Source: Anaerobacillus sp. (lineage in GTDB: Bacteria > Bacillota > Bacilli > Bacillales_H > Anaerobacillaceae). From it: a stretch of DNA of 22,030 nucleotides. The position numbers were made by a program, and so were the translations under genes. A model generated the notes under the pieces. That model did not search any database. It was not told the DNA's origin and saw only the letters and a program-made list of their open reading frames with translations. The first letter of the stretch is position 1, and the number at the start of each line of letters is the position of its first letter. This document shows positions 14,515-20,960 of the stretch, in pieces. The stretch spans positions 1 through 22,030 of the forward strand of contig SKOL01000020.1 of the NCBI GenBank assembly GCA_007120055.1, written 5' to 3'.

Positions 14515-16236
14515 ATGAATATGAATGTAAAAGAAAAGCCAGGAATTGTATTTTATATTTCAAGTATTATTATCGCTTTATTCGTTTCATGGGGGATTAT
14601 TTCTCCAACTTCTTTGCAATCAACTGCCAATCACTTCCTTGGTTTAACGATTGAAAACTTCGGTTGGTTTTATATGATTGTTACTGCCTTTTTTATCGGT
14701 TTTATTCTTTTTCTAGCAATTAGCCCGTTTGGAAAGTTAAAGCTTGGTAAACAAGATGAAACTCCACAATATTCATATTATACTTGGATTGGTATGTTAT
14801 TTTCAGCAGGAATTGGTGTTGGTTTCGTATTTTGGGGTGTAGCTGAACCGGTATTATATTATATCGATGCTCCATACGGAGTCACTCCAGAAACCGCAGA
14901 TGCTGCTCGAATTGGTTTACGTTATGCCGTTTTCCATTGGGCCTTTCATCCTTGGGCTATTTTTTCACTGGTCGCCTTAGCATTAGCGTACGTCCAATAT
15001 CGAAAAGATCAACCCGCTCTAATTAGTAGTGCTTTTTACCCCATCTTAGGAAAAAGGGCACACGGTAGTTTCGGGAAAGGGATTGATATTTTAGCTGTCA
15101 TTGCAACTTCTACAGGTGTGGCAACTACTTTTGGATTAAGTGCCATTCAAATTACTGGTGGTCTCTCACACCTCACCAATATTCCCAATAACGTTGTTAC
15201 ACAATTAATTGTTATTTTTATTGTAACAATCCTGTTTATTATCTCGGCTGCGTCAGGCTTAGATCGTGGAATTCGTATTTTAAGTATTACGAACTTAACG
15301 ATCGCTGGAATTTTATTAGTGTTCATGATTGTTTTTGGTCCGACTCTTTTTATTGCCGAAAGTGCTGTAACGACTTTAGGTGGTTATATTGCTAATTTAG
15401 TGCCAATGAGTTTAACGATGACTCCATTTACCGATAGTGTTTGGCTCGGTGCTTACACGATCTTCTTTTGGGCATGGCATATTTCTTGGGCTCCGTTTAT
15501 GGGCTTGTTTATTGCTCGAATTTCTCGTGGCAGAACGATTCGTGAATTCGTTTTCGGTGTTCTTATCGTCCCTTCAGCTTTAGGACTTATTTGGTTTACT
15601 GCTTTTGGTGGAACCGCTCTTCATCTTATCAAAACACAAGGCTCAGGGATTGCTGATGTTGTCATGAACAACGTTGAACTCGCTCTTTTCGTGACTTTAA
15701 GTGAGCTACCATTAGGAATGTTTATGAGTGGAATAGCTGTGTTTTTAATTTTAATATTTTTTATTACTTCAGCAGATTCGGCATCTTACGTTTTAGGGGC
15801 GATGACTTCTAAAGGAAGCTTAACACCCTCACTAGGTATAAAAGTTATTTGGGGTCTACTTATCGCTGGTACGGCAACAGTGCTTTTGTTAAGTGGCGGT
15901 TTAACAGGACTCCAAACGGCATCAATCGTAGCTGCTCTTCCATTTGCTGTCATTATGGTAGCGATGTGCTTTTCTATCATCATTATGTTTAGCAAAGACT
16001 TGAAGGAAATAAAGAAAAAAAGAACAAAAGCGCAATTAACAACGATTAAAGAAACGATTCGTGAAGAAATGTACGACGACATTAAAAGTGACATTTACGA
16101 TGAAGTAAAAGAAGAGTTATATGAAGAAATTAAAGAGGAAGTTATTGAAGAAGTAAAAGAAGAAGTCCTTGATGAAGTGAAGGAAGAGGTCCTTGAGCAT
16201 TTTGACTCTGATCAAGACGATCCCCAAAAGAAATAA
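14515..16236 (+). CDS. BCCT-family osmolyte transporter with acidic repeat tail
   Basis: A 573-residue secondary transporter of the betaine/choline/carnitine family with about 12 membrane helices, normally importing compatible solutes such as glycine betaine or ectoine with sodium. Family motifs: AGIGVGFVFWGVAEP (about 98-112), HWAFHPWAIF (141-150) and FFWAWHISWAPFMG followed by ARISRGRTIREF (317-346). In the BetP substrate box W189/W194/Y197/W374, the matching residues here are W142, W147, F150 and H322, so the substrate may differ. The C-terminus (about 495-573) is a long cytoplasmic tail with six acidic octapeptide repeats, unlike the basic sensor tail of BetP. An in-frame TAA three codons upstream fixes the start at ATG 14515 or 14521. 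The specific substrate is not assigned. Confidence 0.9.
   Translation: MNMNVKEKPGIVFYISSIIIALFVSWGIISPTSLQSTANHFLGLTIENFGWFYMIVTAFFIGFILFLAISPFGKLKLGKQDETPQYSYYTWIGMLFSAGIGVGFVFWGVAEPVLYYIDAPYGVTPETADAARIGLRYAVFHWAFHPWAIFSLVALALAYVQYRKDQPALISSAFYPILGKRAHGSFGKGIDILAVIATSTGVATTFGLSAIQITGGLSHLTNIPNNVVTQLIVIFIVTILFIISAASGLDRGIRILSITNLTIAGILLVFMIVFGPTLFIAESAVTTLGGYIANLVPMSLTMTPFTDSVWLGAYTIFFWAWHISWAPFMGLFIARISRGRTIREFVFGVLIVPSALGLIWFTAFGGTALHLIKTQGSGIADVVMNNVELALFVTLSELPLGMFMSGIAVFLILIFFITSADSASYVLGAMTSKGSLTPSLGIKVIWGLLIAGTATVLLLSGGLTGLQTASIVAALPFAVIMVAMCFSIIIMFSKDLKEIKKKRTKAQLTTIKETIREEMYDDIKSDIYDEVKEELYEEIKEEVIEEVKEEVLDEVKEEVLEHFDSDQDDPQKK
16051..16194 (+). repeat. Six 24-bp coding repeats (acidic octapeptides) in the BCCT tail
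   Basis: Residues 513-560 read as six tandem octads: ETIREEMY, DDIKSDIY, DEVKEELY, EEIKEEVI, EEVKEEVL, DEVKEEVL. The pattern is acidic-acidic-(V/I)-K-E-E-(V/L)-(L/Y), diverging towards the N-terminal side. The last units are most alike at DNA level, suggesting recent duplication at the 3' end. Confidence 0.9.
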
Positions 16237-16238
16237 AC

Positions 16239-16296
16239 AAAAAAGGGTGCCCATCTTAATTGTTAATTTGACAATTAATTATGGAACACCCTTTTT
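16239..16296. terminator. Bidirectional terminator between the BCCT gene and mgtE
   Basis: AAAAAGGGTG pairs with CACCCTTTTT, and inside it TTAATTGT pairs with ACAATTAA. A-rich and T-rich flanks on both sides suit termination of both convergent genes. Confidence 0.85.
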
Positions 16297-16298
16297 AT

Positions 16299-17669
16299 TT
16301 ATTGTGGCAAATATTCTAATAACGCAGTTGCAATTGAGAAGAAAATGATTAAGCCCATAATATCGTTAATCGTTGTAATAAATGGACCTGATGCAACGGC
16401 TGGGTCAATTTTTAATTTATTAATGATTAGTGGAACAGTAGCACCTACCATTGTTGAAAGACTTAATGTAATAAATAATGAGACACCCACGATTCCAGCT
16501 AGCATAATACCACCCTCAGGGTATAACAACGGAACGACAATTAATAAGGTAATCGCACAGAACAACCCTAATAGCAAACCAGTTCCAAATTCACGTTTCA
16601 ACATTTTCCCTATCGAAGAACGATCAACAGAACCTACCGCTAAACCACGAACAACTACCGCTAGCGCCTGTGTACCCGTATTACCTGCCGAATCCATAAT
16701 TAATGGAATAAATGCTGCAAGAATAATTACAGCTTCAAGTGTTTCTTCGAACTCGCCGATCACTCCAGCTGTTATGAGCCCTAAAAACATTAACATAATA
16801 ATCCATGGTGAGCGCTTTTTCGCTGCTGCGAAAGCAGATATATTGGCATCAAGAGAGCCTCTCACCGCTGAGATTTCTCCAAAATCCTCTTCTGTTTCCT
16901 CTTCAACAACGTCCATAATATCATCAACTGTGACGATACCAACAAGCATTCCTTGAGCTGTTACAGGAATTGCTAAAAAGTCATACTTCTTCATAATTCT
17001 CGCGACTTCTTCTTGGTCCGTATGCGTTTCGACGGAACGAACTCTAGTCAGCATCACATCTTCAATTTTTTGGTCTAGTGGTGCTATGATTAAATCTCTT
17101 AAAGAAACAACCCCTACTAATTTCAACTGTTCATCTATAACATATAGGTAATAAATCGTTTCCGCATCAGGCGCTTCTAAACGCAAGCGATCCATCACGT
17201 TACGAACCGTATCAAGAGACGCAACAGAAATGTACTCTGTTGTCATGATTGCTCCAGCAGTTTGATCATCATATTTCAATAAATGAATAACTTCTTCAGC
17301 TTCTTCTTTTGACATCTTGCTTAAATATAGTTCTTTCGTTGCTTCTGGTAATTCACCTAAAAAATCAGCTACATCATCATATGGCATATTATTAATCACA
17401 TCGATAGCATAATTTTGCTGTAATTCAGCAATATACAGCTTTTGCTTTTCGACCTCTAACCCTTGGAAGATTTCAGCGAATTCTTCAGGCTTTACAAATT
17501 TGTAAATGATCCCTCTTTGCTTTTTCGTTACTGTATTTAATATATCGATTTGATCTGTAGGATGTAACTCAAAAAATAACTCTCTAAAATCGCTCATATT
17601 TTGGTCAACAAGCGTTTGAATGATTTGGTTTGTGTAGTTTTCACGATTTTGTTGGTCTAATTTCACCAT
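16299..17669 (-). CDS. mgtE: Magnesium transporter MgtE
   Basis: A 456-residue Mg2+ channel/transporter, usually a homodimer. The N-terminal superhelical domain (about 1-130), two CBS domains (about 135-258, with DDQTAGAIMTTEY and VGIVTVDDIMDVV) and a connecting helix form the cytoplasmic Mg2+ sensor. Five membrane helices follow (about 285-455) with the family motifs PLIMDSAGNTGTQA and DPAVASGPFITTINDIMG; D436 corresponds to the pore aspartate of the family. AGGAGGG seven bases before the ATG is strong and overlaps the stop of a 40-codon leader ORF. Upstream is an M-box, so expression should fall when Mg2+ is plentiful. Confidence 0.95.
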   Translation of the reverse strand: MVKLDQQNRENYTNQIIQTLVDQNMSDFRELFFELHPTDQIDILNTVTKKQRGIIYKFVKPEEFAEIFQGLEVEKQKLYIAELQQNYAIDVINNMPYDDVADFLGELPEATKELYLSKMSKEEAEEVIHLLKYDDQTAGAIMTTEYISVASLDTVRNVMDRLRLEAPDAETIYYLYVIDEQLKLVGVVSLRDLIIAPLDQKIEDVMLTRVRSVETHTDQEEVARIMKKYDFLAIPVTAQGMLVGIVTVDDIMDVVEEETEEDFGEISAVRGSLDANISAFAAAKKRSPWIIMLMFLGLITAGVIGEFEETLEAVIILAAFIPLIMDSAGNTGTQALAVVVRGLAVGSVDRSSIGKMLKREFGTGLLLGLFCAITLLIVVPLLYPEGGIMLAGIVGVSLFITLSLSTMVGATVPLIINKLKIDPAVASGPFITTINDIMGLIIFFSIATALLEYLPQ

Positions 17670-17681
17670 GACGATTCCCTC

Positions 17682-17804
17682 CTAATAGGAATTCATCAAA
17701 CCTAGCATCTTTGATGTAGAAATGGAATTCCTCAATTTCTCGTTTTTTTGTATGTTTGTATGAAATATAAATTTAATGTTTCTCCTACTCGAGTCACTGT
17801 CCAT
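17682..17804 (-). CDS. 40-residue leader ORF between the M-box and mgtE
   Basis: ATG 17804 is preceded at ideal spacing by AAGGAGGT (17811-17818), the best ribosome site in the window. The frame runs 40 codons to TAG 17684-17682, whose last bases are part of the mgtE ribosome site (TAGGAGGG). The product is basic and polar, with no membrane helix, starting MDSDSSRRNIKFIFHTN and ending SKMLGLMNSY; I recognise no family. The arrangement is that of a leader peptide translationally coupled to mgtE: ribosomes finishing it would open the hairpin at 17688-17731 that overlaps its 3' end. A short functional protein is also possible. Confidence 0.6.
   Translation of the reverse strand: MDSDSSRRNIKFIFHTNIQKNEKLRNSISTSKMLGLMNSY
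17688..17731 (-). promoter_or_regulatory. Hairpin overlapping the leader ORF end, just before the mgtE ribosome site
   Basis: GGAATT (17688-17693) and CATCAAA (17694-17700) pair with TTTGATG (17710-17716) and AATTCC (17726-17731), with a bulge on one side. It abuts the mgtE ribosome site. A separate hairpin lies upstream of the leader ORF (AAGTATC 17845-17851 with GATACTT 17868-17874). Confidence 0.5.
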
Positions 17805-17908
17805 TTCCCCACCTCCTTACTAGATTAAACGTAGAAGCACCTCGAAGTATCAGAGACATATGCCTACGATACTTTTATACTATTGAACTAAATCATCATT
17901 AGTGCATG

Positions 17909-17936
17909 AAAAAAAACACCTTCACGAATGAAGGTG
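17909..17936 (-). terminator. M-box intrinsic terminator
   Basis: On the minus strand CACCTTCA pairs with TGAAGGTG around a TTCG loop, followed by eight T. Its 5' half, CCTTCATTCGT, can instead pair with ACGAATGGAGG at the 3' end of the M-box (17999-18009), the anti-terminator. Confidence 0.9.
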
Positions 17937-17989
17937 CCTATACGCACAACAAAAATAACTTGATTGCCAATTGAAAGGCAATACAAATA

Positions 17990-18158
17990 AACATTGTTCC
18001 TCCATTCGTAGAGCTTTAGCACTGTGCGGCATAGGATCAAATCCAGCTACATTAAAAACCACCTTATGTCGATGGTTTCTGTTGACCCATTGGCGTCTTT
18101 CGACATTTTTGGGCAGCAGCATATCTCCTACACAGGAGCCTCACCTAACGAGGTATTT
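17990..18158 (-). ncRNA. M-box (ykoK leader) magnesium riboswitch
   Basis: The minus strand carries the M-box consensus blocks in order: TTAGGTGAGGCTCCTG, GATATGCTGCTGCCC, AAAAATGTCGAAAGACGCC, AATGGGTCAACAGAAA, CGACATAAGGTGGTTTTTAA, TGTAGCTGGAT, CCTATGCC and AGTGCTAAAGCTCTACGA. This RNA folds around several Mg2+ ions. Bound Mg2+ keeps the 3' strand in the aptamer, letting the terminator at 17909-17936 form and shutting off mgtE. The open frames on both strands here are artefacts of the RNA gene. Confidence 0.96.
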
Positions 18159-18171
18159 AATTTCTACAAAG

Positions 18172-18200
18172 AGGATATCTAAATTATATTTAATTGTCAA
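18172..18200 (-). promoter_or_regulatory. Promoter of the M-box/mgtE transcript
   Basis: On the minus strand a perfect TTGACA (18195-18200) is 17 bases from TATCCT (18172-18177). Transcription would start near 18165, a few bases before the M-box. Confidence 0.65.
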
Positions 18201-18268
18201 CAAGCGCCGGAGAATTCTTTTTATTCAAAAAATATAATTGTGATACTAACACAAAATATCAAAGGACC

Positions 18269-18359
18269 GAGTGAATTTCATAATTACCACAAATGAGCCA
18301 CATCACGCAACTATATATTGAACTTAGTGGCGAGAATAATGAATTATGAAATTCATTGA
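18269..18359 (+). mobile_element. MITE-like palindromic element, copy B (91 bp)
   Basis: Plus-orientation copy of the element, from GAGTGAATTTCATAATT to GAATTATGAAATTCATTGA. It is flanked by the direct repeat ACC (18266-18268 and 18360-18362). It matches copy A at 85 of the first 90 positions. It lies between the mgtE promoter and the 3' end of the BC1872-like gene. Confidence 0.88.
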
Positions 18360-18391
18360 ACCACAAAACATTTCAAAAATCTATAGAATAT

Positions 18392-18715
18392 TTAGCACAA
18401 TTGTCGCCAAAGCTTATTGCTATCAACAGTTGAATCTTTCTCAATGATGGAATGGGCTGCATTTGTAATGGCTTCTGCTAACGTATTTCCAGTTGCTCTT
18501 ACATCATTAAAGCAAGCCTCTGAAACCCCATCTGTAGTATATGAAAAGCCAAACTTTTTTAATCTATCAACGATTAACATCGCATGATCAAGGTTTTTCT
18601 CTGGTTGAAATTTCGAAGTTTGAATAAAGATAGCCTTTTCGTAATCATACCATCTGTCCCACCGATTTAACTTCCAACCTAGAATTTTACGAGCTATTGA
18701 TTCCGTTTTAGTCAT
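18392..18715 (-). CDS. BC1872-like/phage ABA-sandwich domain small protein
   Basis: A 107-residue soluble protein resembling the BC1872 family (phage ABA sandwich domain): IARKILGWKLNRWDRWYD near the start, a central hydrophobic segment (DHAMLIVDRLKKFGF), and a C-terminal AEAITNAAHSII helix. Relatives are known mostly from phages and prophages of Bacillus and their function is unknown. I prefer ATG 18715, eight bases after GGGGGG, over the in-frame TTG two codons earlier. No other phage gene is nearby, so it is an isolated cargo or domesticated gene. Its promoter carries three palindromic sites, suggesting tight repression. Confidence 0.7.
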   Translation of the reverse strand: MTKTESIARKILGWKLNRWDRWYDYEKAIFIQTSKFQPEKNLDHAMLIVDRLKKFGFSYTTDGVSEACFNDVRATGNTLAEAITNAAHSIIEKDSTVDSNKLWRQLC

Positions 18716-18752
18716 ATCCAATTCCCCCCAATAAATTTCTTAATCATTAAAT

Positions 18753-18823
18753 GTTATATAACAATTTGTTTTATCTAACTAAATTATATAACAGAAGAAA
18801 AACGATTTCAACTGTTATATATT
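18753..18823 (-). promoter_or_regulatory. Promoter with three regularly spaced palindromic operators
   Basis: On the minus strand TTGAAA (18806-18811) and a perfect TATAAT (18783-18788) are exactly 17 bases apart. Three related 10-bp sites lie across it: GTTATATAAC at 18753-18762 (perfect palindrome, downstream of the start), ATTATATAAC at 18783-18792 (covering the -10 box) and GTTATATATT at 18814-18823 (just upstream of -35). Start-to-start distances are 30 and 31 bp, three helical turns, so all sites face the same side of the DNA. This fits a cooperative repressor. Confidence 0.6.
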
Positions 18824-18928
18824 AATTTTTCAAAAAAGGCGTTTAACCACTTGTGTAATACAACAAATAAAAAGAACTATTTTCATACACAACGTTCATG
18901 ACGAAGCATCGTCACCATCTAATATGGA

Positions 18929-19085
18929 AAAGGCGGATGATTTCCTTCTCTTCGCAGTGAAGCAACTGACCTCAATCACATCATGAGGTACATCTTAGAA
19001 TTTACTTCAAGCAGTTTTGCGACGAGTAACCGCAGGAGCACTTCTAACGAATCTCAGAGGCTCGTTCACGAAATCATCCGCCTTT
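18929..19085. repeat. 157-bp element closed by a perfect 16-bp inverted repeat
   Basis: AAAGGCGGATGATTTC (18929-18944) recurs as its exact reverse complement at 19070-19085. The GC-richer interior has further stems, including CCTCA/TGAGG and CTTC/GAAG, and is unlike the AT-rich surroundings. No credible gene lies inside. It may be a structured RNA gene or a non-autonomous mobile element; no target duplication is evident. Confidence 0.6.
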
Positions 19086-19148
19086 CTTCAATCAAAACGC
19101 ACATAACCGATGCCTTTAGCTTTTATGTGAAATTCAGTTGTCCCCATT

Positions 19149-19187
19149 CCAACTTTCCAACTTTCCAACTTTCGACCTTCCAACTAA
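19149..19187. repeat. CCAACTTT tandem repeat
   Basis: Three perfect copies of the octamer CCAACTTT (19149-19172) are followed by degenerate copies. The remaining sequence up to 19333 shows no gene or clear structure. Confidence 0.8.
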
Positions 19188-19333
19188 CGAACTTTTCACT
19201 CTAGGTATATGTCGTACCAATTGTCCTTTTTTTACATATATAAAAAACGTTACTATTTATTATGATGAAAAATCAGACGGGCTGAAATCCATCGCTAATA
19301 TTTATAACTTGTTAGTCTTAAAATTAGTAAATC

Positions 19334-19454
19334 GAGTGAATTTCATAATTACCGAAAACGAGTCACACTAAACAATATATAGTTTTGCGAACGATTTTGA
19401 CGCAACTATATATTGATCTTAGTGACGAAAATAATGAATTATGAAATTCATTGC
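19334..19454 (+). mobile_element. MITE-like palindromic element, copy C (121 bp, full-length form)
   Basis: The longest copy: both arms are present, so nearly the whole element is one imperfect palindrome. CAATATATAGTT plus TTGCG in the left arm mirrors CGCAACTATATATTG in the right arm around a short centre. The ends share TGAATTTCATAATT in inverted orientation. It is flanked by the direct repeat ATC (19331-19333 and 19455-19457). Copies A and B lack 30 bases of the inner left arm and centre. No coding capacity. Confidence 0.88.
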
Positions 19455-19458
19455 ATCT

Positions 19459-19512
19459 AAAAAAAGAAACGAGGATCTATTAACGCTTCGGTTAATCCCC
19501 GTTTCTTTTTTT
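19459..19512. terminator. Terminator after tupABC
   Basis: AAAAAAGAAACG pairs with CGTTTCTTTTTT, with inner stems GGAT/ATCC and TTAAC/GTTAA around a GCTTCG loop. The hairpin overlaps the tupC stop codon and has A- and T-runs on both sides, so it can act in both directions. Confidence 0.85.
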
Positions 19513-20245
19513 ATAACGTATAGAGTTCTTTCCATTTATTCAAAAACGGTGCCACAGCTTGATTTGGTTGGTCAATAACCTCTTGGGTGTTCCCAATTTG
19601 CTTGACAGTTCCATTCATAATCACTGCTAAACTTTTTGTTAAGTGTTTAATTTCTAATAGATCATGACTAACAAAAAAAGTCGTAGTACTAGTATCATTT
19701 AATATTTCTTTTAAATCTTGAATAAGCTGCGCTTTTGTTGGAAAATCAAGAGCGGAAAACGGTTCATCAAGAAATAGTACCTCGGGTTCTAAAATTAGAG
19801 CACGTGCAAGGTTAACTCGTTGTGCTTCGCCTCCTGATAATGATAAAGCATTCTTTTTTGCTAAATGATCAATCTGAAATTTGTTTAACCAATAGCCCAC
19901 TTTTTCATTTATCATTTTTTTATTTTCTTTTCTTAACTTTAAGCCAAGCGCAACATTTTGCTGAACGTTCATATCAAATAACAGTGGTTGTTGCATAGCG
20001 ACAGCAAACCTTCTTCTAATATCTAAACTTAAATTATTAGCATGCTTTTCTTCACCTTTATAAACTACTCTCCCCTCATTTGGGGATTGTAAGAATGACA
20101 ATACCTTTAGCAACGTACTTTTTCCCGCACCATTTGGACCAATCACTCCTAACAAATCACCTTGCTGAATAGAGAAACTTGGAACATCCAAAAGAACCTG
20201 CTTGTTAGCAACTACCTTTACATCATTTAATTGTAATATGTTCAT
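19511..20245 (-). CDS. tupC: Tungstate ABC transporter ATP-binding protein TupC
   Basis: A 244-residue ABC ATPase that powers tungstate uptake. Walker A is GPNGAGKS (36-43), the Q-loop is around MQQPLLF, the signature LSGGE is at 136-140, Walker B with the catalytic glutamate is VLFLDE (156-161), and the switch histidine is H194. Unlike ModC it has no TOBE/Mop extension, matching the short TupC form. Its ATG overlaps the tupB stop in an ATGA junction, and AAGGAAG lies upstream. It is last in the operon and ends inside a strong terminator. The tungstate assignment rests mainly on the tupA and tupB neighbours. Confidence 0.9.
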   Translation of the reverse strand: MNILQLNDVKVVANKQVLLDVPSFSIQQGDLLGVIGPNGAGKSTLLKVLSFLQSPNEGRVVYKGEEKHANNLSLDIRRRFAVAMQQPLLFDMNVQQNVALGLKLRKENKKMINEKVGYWLNKFQIDHLAKKNALSLSGGEAQRVNLARALILEPEVLFLDEPFSALDFPTKAQLIQDLKEILNDTSTTTFFVSHDLLEIKHLTKSLAVIMNGTVKQIGNTQEVIDQPNQAVAPFLNKWKELYTL

Positions 20246-20940
20246 ACACGCCGCTTCCTTTGCTGTAATGATGTTAATAAAAATGTAATGATAAATGCGA
20301 GTGTCATTAAAATAAATGATAGGGCAATTGCGACATCAAAATTTCCTTTTGACACTTCCATAACCATTGATGTTGTTAAAATTCGAGTATCGCCTTTAAT
20401 GTTTCCGCCAACCATCATCGCTGCCCCAACTTCTGCAAGAACTCGACCAAGCCCTGCCATAATCGCTGCTAAAATAGCTAGTTTCGTTTCTCTTAACAAT
20501 AGACTAATTCTCTGAAACTTTGTTGCCCCTAGCGCCTTAATTTGCATGAGCATCTTACTATCAATCTGTTGAAAAGCAGCTGAGGTGAGACCAATAATGA
20601 TAGGTAGTGAGACTAATACTTGTGCCATAATAATTGCATGTGTCGTATAAAGTAACCCAAAGCTTCCTAATGGACCAGAACGCCATAATAGCATCGTAAT
20701 GTAAAGCCCCGCCACTACTGGCGGCAATCCCATGCCAATATTCACAAAAACAAGAACCATTCTTTTACCAGGAAATGATTTCAAACCTAATAGAACCCCT
20801 AAAGGAATACCTACAACTGTACTGATTAAAATGGCTGTTAAGCAAACCCGTAATGTTGTAATGGTTATCTGAAAAATTTCACGATCACCACTTATAAGCA
20901 TTTCGATGGCTTTTAATATTCCTTCAATAAAAAGATTCAT
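20242..20940 (-). CDS. tupB: Tungstate ABC transporter permease TupB
   Basis: A 232-residue membrane permease with about five or six helices. The coupling-loop region (QIKALGATKFQRISLLLRET, about 135-154) is followed by the family-typical GLGRVLAEVGAAMMVGGNI. This is the TupB/WtpB-like form of the ABC importer permease rather than ModB. AGGTGA precedes the start. It lies 20 bases after tupA and overlaps tupC by four bases, so the transporter is made as a coupled unit. Confidence 0.92.
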   Translation of the reverse strand: MNLFIEGILKAIEMLISGDREIFQITITTLRVCLTAILISTVVGIPLGVLLGLKSFPGKRMVLVFVNIGMGLPPVVAGLYITMLLWRSGPLGSFGLLYTTHAIIMAQVLVSLPIIIGLTSAAFQQIDSKMLMQIKALGATKFQRISLLLRETKLAILAAIMAGLGRVLAEVGAAMMVGGNIKGDTRILTTSMVMEVSKGNFDVAIALSFILMTLAFIITFLLTSLQQRKRRV

Positions 20941-20960
20941 CTGCTACACTCACCTAATCG

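Noticed and set aside
16345..16956. Long open frame on the plus strand (203 codons)
   Set aside because: It is the antisense shadow of mgtE, whose membrane domain and motifs are clear; composition is serine/isoleucine-rich nonsense with no ribosome site.
17922..18237. Open frames on both strands over the M-box
   Set aside because: The RNA consensus explains the sequence conservation; the frames have no ribosome sites and no family resemblance.
19149..19187. CRISPR-like repeat
   Set aside because: The octamer copies are directly abutting with no spacers, so it is a simple tandem repeat.
18983..19371. Two plus-strand frames of 73 and 77 codons
   Set aside because: They run over an inverted-repeat element, a tandem octamer repeat and mobile element copy C, without ribosome sites.
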